This document shows positions 48,673 through 58,496 of a stretch of DNA of 58,496 nt, piece after piece. This DNA is from Salisapilia sapeloensis (taxonomy: Eukaryota; Oomycota; Peronosporomycetes; Peronosporales; Salisapiliaceae): positions 1-58,496 of the forward strand of contig JAADVB010000106.1 in assembly GCA_023334545.1 (NCBI GenBank). The letters are read 5' to 3'. The notes under the pieces were generated by a model that worked only from the letters and a program-made list of their open reading frames with translations, was not told where the DNA came from and searched no databases. Numbering within the stretch: position 1 is the stretch's first letter; the number at the start of each line of letters is the position of its first letter. A program made the translations under genes and the position numbers.

Positions 48673-50075
48673 ATTCGCTTGAGTGTCCAAGAGTTGGCGA
48701 GTTCGTGAATGCCGACATGATTGATGTGGTGCCGAGTTCGAGGAAGGAGAGGACAAAAATTAAATTTTTGAAGTTGTCCATGTGATACGGTACATCTTTG
48801 TAAAAAATATCAGGATAATTATACATTTCAAAAGTACCGCAAAGAAACTCATACAACAGAATTGTTGATAGAATAGACGGTGCCATTAGGCGTTAAATCA
48901 GGTCAAAACTCTGGTAGGTTTTCTCGATGGACGACATAGAGGAAATAAAATAAGGTTACCATTGATTTGCACCATGCATATCAACACCTTGTCCGACTAT
49001 TTATCACTCATATTTGCACTTTGAGTCATGTTACCTGGAGCATATTCACGCGAGAGTGGAGATGCAAAAGTAGTACGCTCTTAAAAAAGTGAGATTGCAT
49101 TTAACATGCAATCATCGTCCTGATCCTCCATCCGTCTTTGCGACACGTTAGCAGAGGGATGTGTTGCGTTGAAGTCAAGAGGCCATGTCTTGTTAGAGGA
49201 TTAATTGAGAGATGATGTTTAATGTACATGACGAGCAGCTACACTTTGGGACAAGTGAGGCTATCACATTTTGATGTGATGAGATATTTCAGCTTGCGTT
49301 TCGAGTAACGAAATTCTACTGCGTTTCTTTTGTATATAAACTTCTTTCGTCCAAAAGAGCTATGTATCTCATCCTTCCAAACTTTCTTGTGCAATTCATG
49401 CAGAGTAGCTGCTCCTTGGATTCATACGCATCGAACGAATTCATCATTTGCGGACCAGTAGAAGGTAGTGGAACAGTACTACGAGACAGCGATAGTGTCG
49501 AGACGGGGTCTATCCATGCAAGAGACATCGCATACCCTTTCAGCAAAAGCTGTTTGCAGAAAAGTGATACGACTTCACATTTCCACAGGCATGTATCATA
49601 CTCAAGAGCACCGGTGATGTCGAGTAGAGTAGTTTCCGAATCACTTAATCTTGGTGGAAATTTTCCCATCCCACTTCAACTTCAGACTGCCTCTGTCCAT
49701 GCACTCGACTTGAAGGCACTTTGTACAGCGTAACTTACCATGCATAGCACCCTGATCGGCCCAGAGCTATCGACACTGCTTTGAGTATCTTTACTAAAAT
49801 CCATCTTACATCTGATACTTCAAGCGAAATCCATCTTCGATGAACAAAATCCGTCTCCACTGACCACAAGCTGGTCGTAGAATCCATGATCTCAACCAGC
49901 GGAATGCTCACGTATTCATCTACTAAACACACCCAAAGGACTACTCTCAGTACAACTATATCTACAGACATGTTGATCCTATCAAGTACAAGACACCAAC
50001 GTTTCGTCAGAAAATCTTTATTCCGTCGTAAAACTTAATGCAAAAAGACGTCAAAGGTCCTATCCATCATCCACG
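48673..50075. other. Intergenic region, gene-poor
   Basis: 1403 nt. Overlapping frames at 49316-49669 (minus) and 49362-49733 (plus) have no domain content. A short element, AAATCC(A/G)TCT, recurs at 49798, 49827 and 49847 (two AAATCCATCT, one AAATCCGTCT). Otherwise nothing is seen. Confidence 0.4.
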
Positions 50076-52166
50076 TTAAACAGAGCCTTGGAACTTGCCT
50101 TCCGTCTCGACTCCCTTCTCCAAATCGGCCTCACTCTTATCCTCCTCTTCAGACTCGTCCGAGCTAGATTCGTTATTCACGGCCGCTGCGTCCTTGTGCT
50201 CCTCGGCGTACCGACGACGACGGTCCATGAACGCCACGACTACGGCAGCTAGGACTACACCAACAACGGCACCGATACCCGTTCCGATCATCGTTATCGT
50301 GCTCATGCCTTCGTACCCTTCATCGCCTTCGTCCGCTGCAGCTGCACCCTGGACACCAGCAATTTCCGGTCGGGCCTTTTCCTCTTTAAGCTCCTCTTCC
50401 TGCTCCTCCTTTTCAAGCTGTTCGCTTTCCTTGGTCTTTTCGTCCAATGTCATAGCATCCTTTTGCGGCATCTCCTTATCGATCAATGATTTCATCTTTT
50501 CACTTCCATTCGCAGGAGAAGAGCTATCGTCTGCCTCTTCCGTCTCCTCAGCCGACTTCTTTTTCTGCTTTTTAGTCACCTTGCTGCTTCCGTCATCTTC
50601 TTCTGCCTCCTCCTCGACTGATGCTTCTTTGTGCTTTTTCGTCGCGTGTGAACTAGTCTCATCTTCTTCCTCTGCTTTTCCCTTTGCCGATTTCTTCTTT
50701 TCCTTCGTAGTCGTATGCTTACTAGTTTCATCTTCTTCTTCCGACTCCTCCTTGATCGTATCCTTGATCTCTCCCCAAGAAGAACCAGCAGCATCCTTCA
50801 TGTCCTTCCAGTTGCTACCAGCAGCCTCTTTCACTTCCTTGTACGTGTCTCCAGGCTTCTGCATAGCTTCCTTCACATCCTCCCACTTGCTGCCGGCAGC
50901 TTCTTCAATGTCGCCAAACTTGCCACCAAGGTCATCGACAACGCCGTCCCACTTGCTGCCCATCTCCTCCTTCCAGTCTTCCAAGTCTGAGGAAGAGAAC
51001 CAGTCGGCAACATTCGATTTGGCGTCATCAAACGAGTCTTTGATGTCGTCAAAAATGTCTTTTTGGTGCTGCTTCTTAGCCTTGCGTCCCTTTGTCGGGC
51101 TTGAGGTCTGTTTTTCACTGGCCTCGTCCTCGTACTCTTCGTCATAGTCTTCAGAGTATTCCTCAGAGTCTAACTCCAAGTCAGTGGCTGATGCAGATGC
51201 ATCGGTAGAAGCGTCCGTAGCTTCGATGTCATCGTATGAGGATGCAGAGCCTGACGACTTTTTCTTACTCCTTTTCTGTGCTACTTCCACCGGTCTCGAT
51301 CCCTCCAGTGGTTCATCATCCATGTACGATGTTTCGGGGTAATCTGTCGAGACAGATTCTTCATACTCTTCGGATTCCTCAACCTCTGCTTCTACGCTCG
51401 CAGAAGTTGAAGCAGACATTGCCTCATCCATCGAAACGTTTTCATCGAACGAATCGGAGTACTCAGAGTCTTCAATCTCACTCGTAGTAGTCTTCGCATG
51501 CTTGGCGCTCTTCTTCTTCTTCGTATGAGCCTTCTGCTTCTTCACAGTCTGTGCTTCTTTTGTCGATGTAGCACTACCTTCACTCGATGCGTCTGCTTCT
51601 GGTTTGCTACTGTCGTAGCTATCCTCTAGCTCCTCTGACTCCAGAGAAGCTTCGTCTGTGTGCTTTTGCACCTTCTTCTTCTTCGGAGCAGTAGTGTCTT
51701 CCGATTCAGCATCCTCACTCTCGTAGCTGTCATACTCCACTTCGTCAACAATAGCCGAGCCGGAGCCGACACTGTTTTTCGACGATGATTCGAATGAGCC
51801 CGCGTCCATATTTCTATCGTACGAATCCGACTCACTCACTTCTTCTGCCAATTCTGAATCGACTGATGAACTCTCCATTTTACCAGAGCTAGCTGTACGA
51901 CTCGTGGGTTCATTCGTATCCGCAGAATCACCCACGTCTTCAGATGCGACATCGTCCGAGTATTCTTCCGCAGAGTCATCGTAGGACACCGCAGGGGTAT
52001 CCGCACTCTCGTACGACTCGAACTTACTTTCCGCGCTCTCGTACGATGTTTCCTCTATAGGCGAGTCGTAGGATTCAGCCGGCGCTTTTCTCGCAGGCTC
52101 AGCGCTCACAATGGTCGTGACAGCCAAGGCAGCAAGGATCAATCCGCTTGTTCGTTTGAGCATCAT
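50076..52166 (-). CDS. Acidic Ser/Glu-rich single-pass membrane protein with repeated helical units
   Basis: 696 aa from ATG 52166; the longer frame begins at GTG. The N-terminus is a signal peptide (MLKRTSGLILAALAVTTIVSA). A long Ser/Glu/Asp/Tyr-rich region follows (SYES-, YDS-, SAES-type motifs). Residues ~370-475 carry degenerate amphipathic repeats such as AAGSKWEDVKEA, AAGSNWKDMKDA and AAGSSWGEIKDT. A second repeat set of the form EEDETSxHxTKxxKKxS follows. A transmembrane helix lies at ~620-645 (TGIGAVVGVVLAAVVVAFM), then a short charged tail. No family is recognised. A cell-surface or wall-linked role is inferred from topology. Confidence 0.82.
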   Translation of the reverse strand: MMLKRTSGLILAALAVTTIVSAEPARKAPAESYDSPIEETSYESAESKFESYESADTPAVSYDDSAEEYSDDVASEDVGDSADTNEPTSRTASSGKMESSSVDSELAEEVSESDSYDRNMDAGSFESSSKNSVGSGSAIVDEVEYDSYESEDAESEDTTAPKKKKVQKHTDEASLESEELEDSYDSSKPEADASSEGSATSTKEAQTVKKQKAHTKKKKSAKHAKTTTSEIEDSEYSDSFDENVSMDEAMSASTSASVEAEVEESEEYEESVSTDYPETSYMDDEPLEGSRPVEVAQKRSKKKSSGSASSYDDIEATDASTDASASATDLELDSEEYSEDYDEEYEDEASEKQTSSPTKGRKAKKQHQKDIFDDIKDSFDDAKSNVADWFSSSDLEDWKEEMGSKWDGVVDDLGGKFGDIEEAAGSKWEDVKEAMQKPGDTYKEVKEAAGSNWKDMKDAAGSSWGEIKDTIKEESEEEDETSKHTTTKEKKKSAKGKAEEEDETSSHATKKHKEASVEEEAEEDDGSSKVTKKQKKKSAEETEEADDSSSPANGSEKMKSLIDKEMPQKDAMTLDEKTKESEQLEKEEQEEELKEEKARPEIAGVQGAAAADEGDEGYEGMSTITMIGTGIGAVVGVVLAAVVVAFMDRRRRYAEEHKDAAAVNNESSSDESEEEDKSEADLEKGVETEGKFQGSV

Positions 52167-53363
52167 ATTTGTGTCTACTACTCCAGAGGAAGGGATGGAA
52201 GAGCTATTCCGCACGACTTGTCTTGTGTGTCTCGAGCGGAAAGTGAAAATGAGCTGGCGATTAAGAAGCAGGTGTGAGAAAAGTCCATGCCGTATGTTTG
52301 TGAACAGTCGTGTGGTTTAGTAAAATGGGAGTGTCCTACGTATTTTGAAAGATGGTGGAAAGAAACTTGACAGAAATCGCTGGATGGTATCGTGTGTGCC
52401 TTGGACAAGCCCGGACGTTCGTGTGTTTGCTGGATATTGGGAAGGAAGTCTTTGTAGAGGATCGACAAAGCTTGAGAATGCAAAGATAGGTACGGGATTG
52501 CTGTTTAGCTGTTTAAGAATCCACGTGTATCTTTGTCAGTCGTAGGTACATGCCAGGTACATCCTGCAATCCATGGTAGTCAACCTCGAAAGTCAAAGGT
52601 AAATACCCTCGATAAAGTTTGTACATTTTCTACTGCCTGTATATGCATGATATAGTGAGCATGAACGTATAAAGGTTGTCCTAGTTGCAATGAACACTGC
52701 TGTATGTACCCACTGATTGTGCTCCCGATTCGAAGTGTTTGAAGTCACCTCCTGACGTGGCGCCAAATTTCCAAGCGCAAGGAAAGACCGCTGGAATGAC
52801 AACTGTCATGTACCTGTAAAACAACAAAGAGGAGTAGCTATGACTCGACTGACAATCAATCACCGATCGTGCTTGATTAGGAGTGTCCATCTGCTCACGC
52901 CGAAACGTGACTCTCTTCACTCGGAGCTCTTCATGCCAGTACAAAGTTTTCACAAGACGTCTATAAACATACATCTACTGTTCTACACGTGTCCCATGCT
53001 AGCGCCATATATTCTGCACCCACTACGTATGCCACGCTCTATCTTGGCGCCAGAACTGATCGGATTGAAAAGATGTACTGCTGTTTTTCCATTTTGTTCT
53101 AACAGTCTCCTGTAAGCTCGGATCATCTACAGCTCTATCTGCGAAAGAAGTATGAAGTAGTAGCTTGTAAACCATGAAGGATAGAGCTATTATTGCAATG
53201 GTAGAACGAGGGGAAAGAAAGAAACTCTACATGTTGTATTCTAGCAGATAGCTCCAATCCAAAACAGAGGAAGAGAAATACTTACTAACAAGCCATCATC
53301 TCTTCTGCAAACGCATACAAGTGACAAGAATCCCACAAAGATATCAAACAGAGGTAGATTTAC
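52167..53363. other. Intergenic region upstream of the acidic membrane protein and beyond POLD2
   Basis: 1197 nt. A GGCGCCAAAT element sits at ~52760 and an orphan frame at 52681-52974 (separate entry). The sequence near 53250-53363 forms the POLD2 3' flank. No other gene is recognised. Confidence 0.35.
52681..52974 (-). CDS. Possible small orphan protein
   Basis: A 97-codon frame opens with ATG 52974 (MYVYRRLVKTLYWHEELRVK) and is moderately basic at its N-terminus. A pyrimidine-rich acceptor-like TTTGTTTTACAG lies inside it at about 52815-52826, so the true gene, if any, may be spliced. No family is recognised, and an LYR-like small mitochondrial protein is only a guess. It may equally be a chance frame. 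Confidence 0.25.
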   Translation of the reverse strand: MYVYRRLVKTLYWHEELRVKRVTFRREQMDTPNQARSVIDCQSSHSYSSLLFYRYMTVVIPAVFPCAWKFGATSGGDFKHFESGAQSVGTYSSVHCN

Positions 53364-54770
53364 TTATGGCTCAAACGTAATGGGGAAGCAACTCTGGTCT
53401 TTCAAATCCACAAGCACAATCGTAGACGTTTCTGAAAAGCGAGGTACAAGCACCAACGTCACTTGCTGTCCCTTTCGACCTAGACATTCATCAGCATCAT
53501 TGATTAAACGTATGCATCAATAGACAATCTTACCCTGCACTTGCTTCGTCGCAAACTCGTCCTGATTACCAGCAAAGAATACATGCGGACACTCTTCTAT
53601 CACGAACGGATCTTCTTGTGCTGTCGGGAAACACGGAAGCAAGTCTGGTGCCGTCGGAGCTACATGTCGCCAGTACAAGCACTTTTCCAACGCTTGCAAC
53701 TTTGCCTCGCTATCCGTCTTACCCAAATCCATACACTGCATGAGACTCGTCAATGGTTGTCCAGCGTGTCCTAGGAAGCTCACACCGTCCACTTCGGCTT
53801 CATACGGATTCGTGACGGCACGGAAGGAAGTAAAGTACGCGCTACGAGGCAACAGACATGCATGGATCGGTTGCTGTGGCAGCGTATAATTGCTCGGATC
53901 GCTTCCGCCAGGCATCAAGTCCACGTCCATGCTGGCAGCTAGTGTACTTATGCATTCGTCTAGATTACGAAGAGGAGCAGCTTCCAACGCCAGCTCCTCT
54001 GCTGTTTTCTTTTTAAACGAATCAAACGTTTCGTCCTTTTCAGACTCATCTACCTGTTTCTTATCTACAGAGTCACCAGCGATGATCGTACGGACGATGG
54101 ACGACACGAATGCTAGTTCATTCGGGTCTTCCGACACGAGTCGTCCAGCCAAATAGTCCATCAGCAAATGAGTTTTGATCGGATTCACAGTGTCGGAGCC
54201 GTTGGAACTCAAGCCAGAGACAAGCGCAACGTATCTAGATGACTCTAGTTTCTGCTCGATCGGAGTTTGAGGAGCCATGTTCGGCGTAAAGACAGATTCG
54301 ACATTGAAACAGTTCTGTGTCGAGTCCATCGTGCCTTTAATGCCGATGATAACACCCGTAGGCGTCTCCTTCGTACTGATACTTCCAGAAAGCTCGACAC
54401 GTCCACTCTCATCTTCAATCACAAGCACATCATCATCACTTACGAGACTCTTATTCAAGTCTTCGATCGGAGCTAGAGCATCGCCCGTTTCCAATGATGC
54501 AAAGATATCTGGTTTCTGCGATAGGATCTTAAGAACCGTTCCGACGACAATGCATCGAGCTCCATCATGTAGGTCAATGATCTTGGACAGGACGCTCGGG
54601 TGTGTACTCTCCTCTTCCTCATCTACCTGTCGCTCTAATGACCCTCGCAAAGCTTCCAATCGGCTGACATAGATGTGGGAGAACTGTTGTGCATAGCTCT
54701 TCTTCTTCAGCACGAAGCGCTGGTACGTTGGTTTATACTCAGCCGTTTGTCTCGCAACTGCTTGTGGCAT
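53364..54770 (-). CDS. POLD2: DNA polymerase delta small subunit (two exons)
   Basis: Exons 54770-53534 and 53479-53364 with a 54-nt intron (GTAAGA donor, TCTAG acceptor, phase 1). The product is 450 aa. The N-terminus has the PolD2 opening YKPTYQRFVLKKKSYAQQFS. An OB fold follows (CIVVGTVLKILSQKPDIF, then VIEDESGRVELSG). The inactive phosphoesterase domain includes ALVSGLSSNGSD, MDVDLMPGGSDPSNYTLPQQ and LGHAGQPL. The last part ends ECPHVFFAGNQDEF, and exon 2 supplies the conserved C-terminal strand (VTLVLVPRFSETSTIVLVDL). It scaffolds replicative polymerase delta. An E2F-like site lies 36 nt before the ATG. Confidence 0.96.
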
Positions 54771-54805
54771 ACTAGAGAGGTAGATCGACGCCTTGGTGGT
54801 GTGGA

Positions 54806-54818
54806 TTTCCCGCCAAAA
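54806..54818. promoter_or_regulatory. E2F-like site in the POLD2 / IleRS divergent promoter
   Basis: TTTCCCGCCAAAA, read on the plus strand, fits the E2F consensus TTTSSCGC, and its reverse complement is TTTTGGCGGGAAA. It lies 36 nt upstream of the POLD2 start codon, as expected for an S-phase gene. Function is inferred from motif and context only. Confidence 0.5.
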
Positions 54819-54989
54819 TGACGACGACTTGTACCTGTCCCATTATATCATCTGCCGTTCCTCTGTAAATTGAATGTAGAGTGTAGGTAATAAACTGAAT
54901 CGTTCGCATCATGACGGACGCACTCCTGACCACAGGAACGAGTGACAGTAGCAGACATCGTGTATCCATTGCCTACAGTGTATTGAGCC

Positions 54990-57900
54990 ATGGCAACGGA
55001 TGGTAAGAAAGTGGCCGATGCGCTTCGGAAGACGCTGAATTTGCCGTCTACAAAGTTTCCCATGCGAGCCAATGCTGCCAAGCGAGAGTTAGAGCTGCAT
55101 GCGCGTTGTGTGACACAAGCGTATGAGTCGCAATTGGCGTCTTCAGATCGTACCGATACGTTCATTCTGCATGACGGTCCACCATTTGCCAATGGTGACT
55201 TGCATATGGGTCATTTCCTTAATAAAGTCCTGAAAGACATTATCAATCGGTACAAGGTACTTCGAGGATACAAGGTCGAGTACATTCCAGGATGGGATTG
55301 CCACGGTCTTCCGATCGAGATGAAAGCTCTAGAGCGTCTGCAAAAGGAGGCTCAGACTGGTTCTATAAAATCATTCACGTGGGATCAGATCACACCGCTG
55401 GAAGTCCGTCAGCGCTCTCGACAGCTCGCAACAGAAGCTATTGCTGGTCAAAAAGCAGACTATCAGCGTTGGGGCATCATGGCCGACTGGGACGTCACGT
55501 ACGAGACTATGCGTCCAGCCTATGAAGCCCAGCAGTACGACATTCTTAAGCGCATGGTGGAAGATGGACTGATCTTTCGAGGCTTTAAACCAGTCTACTG
55601 GTCTCCCTCCTCCCAAACAGCATTGGCCGAGTCTGAACTCGAGTACGCCGACGACCACGTGTCCAAAGCAGCTTATATCTCCTTCCGTCTGCACTCGCTA
55701 CAGAGTCCTGAAGCTCAGGAAAAGCTCAGTCAGTTTGATCAACTTGAATGCGTCATCTGGACCACGACACCTTGGACCATTCCGTCCAACATGGCGCTAT
55801 GTGTCCATGAAGACCTGACGTACGCTGTCGTGAAGGACAGTCGTTCCAACCGCTTCTACCTCGTTGCGCAGGACCTTCTCGACAACTTCCAGCAGGCTCT
55901 GTATCCTGATGAAGACCATTCTCTCCAAGTGATGGCGACGCTGACTGGAAAAGAGATGGAAGGCAGTGCGTTTGTGCATCCGTTGTACCCATCCCAGACG
56001 TCTCCTGTTCTCCTAGGAGACCATGTCACCACCGACGCTGGTACCGGTGTCGTCCACACTGCGCCGGGCCATGGTCAAGATGATTACCTCGTGTGGAGCA
56101 ACTACATCAAGTCGAATTCGCAAGGCTCTGTGGATATCGCGTGCCCTGTGGATGGCACTGGTGCCTTCACGTCTGCTGCTGGACTTGATCTAGAAGGTTT
56201 AGAGGTGCTCACAGACGGTACGAGCCGTGTGTTGGAGCATCTAGAGCAGAACGGCAGTCTCTTGACTGTAGCGGACTATAAGCATCGATATCCGTACGAC
56301 TGGCGGACGAAGCAACCTGTCATCCTTCGAGCGACAGCTCAGTGGTTTGCGCAGCTCACAACGCTTCACGCACAAGCTCAGGAGATTGTCCAGCAAGACA
56401 TCACGACGTTCCCAGCGTCATCGAAAAGAAGATTGGAAGCAACTCTAGCTAGTCGAAGCGAATGGTGCATCAGTCGTCAACGTGCATGGGGTCTTCCCAT
56501 CCCTGTCTTCTACCACAAGTCGACTGGAGACCCATTGTTAACGTCAGAATCGATCGCATACGTCCAAGACATCATCCGTATGCAAGGCTCTGACGCTTGG
56601 TTCCAACTATCTGTCGAAGAGCTGCTTCCTCCTAGTCATAAGCAAGATAGCGACCAGTATGTGAAAGGCACAGATACGCTAGATGTATGGTTTGATAGTG
56701 GTAGTTCATGGCATTCCGTCCTTCCATTCAGCAACGATCAAAAGCAAGCGCAGGTGTATCTCGAAGGCTCCGATCAACATCGTGGGTGGTTCCAATCATC
56801 TCTCCTAACGTCCGTCGCGATGCAAAACATCTCGCCGTATCAACACTTGATCACGCATGGCTTCACGTTGGATGAACATGGACAAAAGATGTCCAAGTCG
56901 ATTGGAAATACGATTCTCCCGAAAGACTTTATTGATGGTGCATCCATGGCGCTTCCGAATAAGAACCCGAAGAAGAAACCGAAGAAGGTTCAGATACCTG
57001 CGTATGGAGCTGATGTCCTGCGCTACTGGGTCGCTTCCACCGACTTTACAGGTGACGTTGCGATCGGTCCGTCTGTCATTGCAAAAGTCAGTGACGCGAT
57101 GAGAAAGACACGAAACACCGTTCGCTTCCTACTTGCGAATTTAAATGACTTTAAACCGAATGAACATGTCGTCAAGTACGACGACATGCCTCGTGTCGAT
57201 CGATACTTGCTCCATGTGCTAGACCAACTCGGTCGAGACGTCACACTCGCGTATGACTCGTACAGTTTCCAGCGCGTGCAGAGCGCCATCGCTCACTTTG
57301 TGTCGACTGACCTGTCAGCATTCTACATGGAAGCTGCCAAGGACAGACTGTACTGTGGGGAGCAAGGAGGTCGCGATAGACGGAGTGCTCAAACCGTCTT
57401 GTGGTATGCGTTGCAAACACTCAGTCGATCCATTGCGCCTGTTGCGTGCCACACGGCCGAAGACATTCGTATGCACTGGAGAGCACAGATTGAGAACGTC
57501 GAGACGGATGACGTGGACAATAGTATCTTCACAGACCGCAGTGAGCTCATGACGAGCGAACTGGACCAATCGTTCTGGCTACCAACGGCACGAGAGTGGA
57601 ACAATGACAAGCTCGCGATGGAGTGGAGTGCCATTCGGCAGTTAAGACTGGAGGTGAATCGGCTTGTGGAGATCATGCGAAGCGATGGAAGTGTCGGCAG
57701 TCAGCTCGAGTGCAACGTTGTCATCATTCCGAAGGACGCCAAGAGTCGTGAGATACTCTCACCATTAGCATCCGATGCGGAGACTGTGGATAAGAGGACG
57801 TTGGAAGACGTGTTGCTGTGTTCTGGAGTGTTTGTGAAGGAAGACAAGGAGGATGTGGGTGTGGATGACGGTACATGGAAGACGGGGGAATGCACATTGA

Positions 57901-58082
57901 CGATGGGCAATGAAGGAATGCAGGTGGAGCTTCTGGTGACGCCAGCAAGGGGACACAAGTGTCCGAGGTGTTGGAAGTATGCACCGGAAGTTGATGAGAG
58001 TGAATCCCTGCTGTGCTTCCGATGTGCTGATGCTGCTAGTGTCAAATCGATTGAGGAGGTTGCAGCAACTTTGGTGGAGTAG
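54990..58082 (+). CDS. IARS2: Isoleucyl-tRNA synthetase, bacterial/organellar type
   Basis: 1030 aa, intronless, from ATG 54990. It charges tRNA-Ile. The class I signatures are present: the HIGH-type motif HMGH at residues 72-75 (PFANGDLHMGHFLNKVLKDI), GWDCHGLPIE, the editing-domain TTPWTIPSN and DAGTGVVHTAPGHGQDDY, DVWFDSGSSWHSV, and KMSKS at ~633 (GQKMSKSIGNTI). The C-terminus has the CPRCW...CFRC zinc module, which marks bacterial and mitochondrial IleRS. A separate cytosolic enzyme must therefore be encoded elsewhere. The first ~55 residues are basic but not a textbook presequence. The KKPKK stretch after KMSKS is a local insertion. Confidence 0.97.
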   Translation: MATDGKKVADALRKTLNLPSTKFPMRANAAKRELELHARCVTQAYESQLASSDRTDTFILHDGPPFANGDLHMGHFLNKVLKDIINRYKVLRGYKVEYIPGWDCHGLPIEMKALERLQKEAQTGSIKSFTWDQITPLEVRQRSRQLATEAIAGQKADYQRWGIMADWDVTYETMRPAYEAQQYDILKRMVEDGLIFRGFKPVYWSPSSQTALAESELEYADDHVSKAAYISFRLHSLQSPEAQEKLSQFDQLECVIWTTTPWTIPSNMALCVHEDLTYAVVKDSRSNRFYLVAQDLLDNFQQALYPDEDHSLQVMATLTGKEMEGSAFVHPLYPSQTSPVLLGDHVTTDAGTGVVHTAPGHGQDDYLVWSNYIKSNSQGSVDIACPVDGTGAFTSAAGLDLEGLEVLTDGTSRVLEHLEQNGSLLTVADYKHRYPYDWRTKQPVILRATAQWFAQLTTLHAQAQEIVQQDITTFPASSKRRLEATLASRSEWCISRQRAWGLPIPVFYHKSTGDPLLTSESIAYVQDIIRMQGSDAWFQLSVEELLPPSHKQDSDQYVKGTDTLDVWFDSGSSWHSVLPFSNDQKQAQVYLEGSDQHRGWFQSSLLTSVAMQNISPYQHLITHGFTLDEHGQKMSKSIGNTILPKDFIDGASMALPNKNPKKKPKKVQIPAYGADVLRYWVASTDFTGDVAIGPSVIAKVSDAMRKTRNTVRFLLANLNDFKPNEHVVKYDDMPRVDRYLLHVLDQLGRDVTLAYDSYSFQRVQSAIAHFVSTDLSAFYMEAAKDRLYCGEQGGRDRRSAQTVLWYALQTLSRSIAPVACHTAEDIRMHWRAQIENVETDDVDNSIFTDRSELMTSELDQSFWLPTAREWNNDKLAMEWSAIRQLRLEVNRLVEIMRSDGSVGSQLECNVVIIPKDAKSREILSPLASDAETVDKRTLEDVLLCSGVFVKEDKEDVGVDDGTWKTGECTLTMGNEGMQVELLVTPARGHKCPRCWKYAPEVDESESLLCFRCADAASVKSIEEVAATLVE

Positions 58083-58463
58083 ATCGTAGTGATATGATCA
58101 ACGATAGATGATGGAACATCGCCATGTTTTAACTTGAAATTGTGTTTGATCCTTTGATGAAAGTTAATTTCTGACTACTGAATGTGTATTATCACAAGTC
58201 TTGAGATATGGAAAGCGGATGATAATAGCTAACCCATCATGTATTTGCAATCCAAGTACGAAAACTTGATGGTGCAGAGCTTGTGCTTGGCAACCTACTG
58301 AAATTCCATGACCAAGTAGATCTACATTGGACTCATTTGAAGACAATGCACTAGACAAAGTCTATTTTATAATAAATTTATCACGTTTTTCAGCTTTAGC
58401 GTTTCTGTAGAGACCTCTTTGCGGTTGTTTCGGAGGAGGGCACATGCTTGGGCGCTTAAAAAG
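58083..58463. other. Intergenic region
   Basis: 381 nt after the IleRS stop codon. AT-rich at first, with no gene; a promoter for the next gene is likely near the right end. Confidence 0.35.
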
Positions 58464-58496
58464 ATGGCGAAAGATAACGCAAAAAAAAGCAAAAAG
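58464..58496 (+). CDS. Start of a lysine-rich protein (partial)
   Basis: ATG 58464 opens a frame to the window edge encoding MAKDNAKKSKK. A Lys-rich N-terminus like this is common in nucleolar, ribosomal or chromatin proteins. Eleven codons are too few to name it. The start could also be fortuitous. Confidence 0.35.
   Translation, partial: MAKDNAKKSKK

Noticed and set aside
49797-49900. Short AAATCC(A/G)TCT repeats considered as a CRISPR-like array
   Set aside because: Only three imperfect 10-base copies with unequal spacing; no cas genes and a eukaryotic context.
1-58496. tRNA and rRNA genes
   Set aside because: I looked for tRNA T-loop patterns and rRNA-like conserved blocks by eye and found none convincing; a covariance-model scan would be decisive.

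Overview
The window is about 58 kb of nuclear DNA from a eukaryote, most likely an oomycete of the Phytophthora/downy-mildew type (Peronosporales). Several things point there. Genes are densely packed on both strands, mostly intronless or with a few 55-75 nt introns. Two trypsin-like glucanase-inhibitor relatives and a large secreted tyrosinase are typical oomycete families. Adenine biosynthesis uses a fused PurK-PurE enzyme, and PEP carboxykinase is the ATP type. ARL6/BBS3 and CFAP20 are intact, which suggests a lineage that still makes, or recently made, flagellated zoospores. The species assignment is inference.

Layout. 0-13.4 kb is a compact housekeeping block: an unidentified gene tail, ADE2, a six-knuckle CCHC protein, a spliced NDUFA1-like complex I subunit, an intronless BRCA2 with six BRC-like repeats, a small coiled-coil gene, an ankyrin-DHHC palmitoyltransferase, spliced TAF10, the QCR8-type complex III subunit and a SYLF/zinc-finger protein. 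13.4-18.1 kb carries a trypsin-like protease, an acidic orphan protein, a spliced MED28 candidate and a PLP aminotransferase. 18.6-27.4 kb carries TMEM161, four-exon TAN1/THUMPD1, an FKBP15-like protein, a class I histone deacetylase, clathrin light chain and RPL29.

27.4-30.2 kb is AT-rich and gene-poor, with a diverged tandem duplication. 30.2-38.5 kb holds a ten-finger C2H2 protein (TFIIIA-like), a decayed copy of the trypsin-like gene, CFAP20, a Myb/SANT-like protein, WDR18/IPI3 and S-adenosylhomocysteine hydrolase. A second gene-poor gap follows at 38.5-41 kb. 41-58.5 kb holds PEPCK, ARL6, three successive minus-strand secreted or membrane proteins (a tyrosinase-mucin protein, a TMEM198-like seven-TM protein, an acidic repeat protein with one TM), POLD2, an organellar-type isoleucyl-tRNA synthetase and the first codons of a lysine-rich protein.

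There is no operon logic. The genes serve general eukaryotic functions: respiration (NDUFA1, QCR8), DNA repair and replication (BRCA2, POLD2), transcription (TAF10, MED28, HDAC, C2H2), translation and ribosome biogenesis (RPL29, TAN1, WDR18, IleRS), trafficking (clathrin light chain, DHHC, FKBP15) and flagella (ARL6, CFAP20). Several convergent pairs are separated by only 26-75 nt, and many divergent pairs share short intergenic promoters. I saw no CRISPR array, phage, complete transposon or tRNA gene, and no convincing undescribed multi-gene system. The most notable items are the BRC-repeat BRCA2, the protease/pseudogene duplication, the tyrosinase-led surface-protein run and several small spliced genes that single-frame ORF calling misses.
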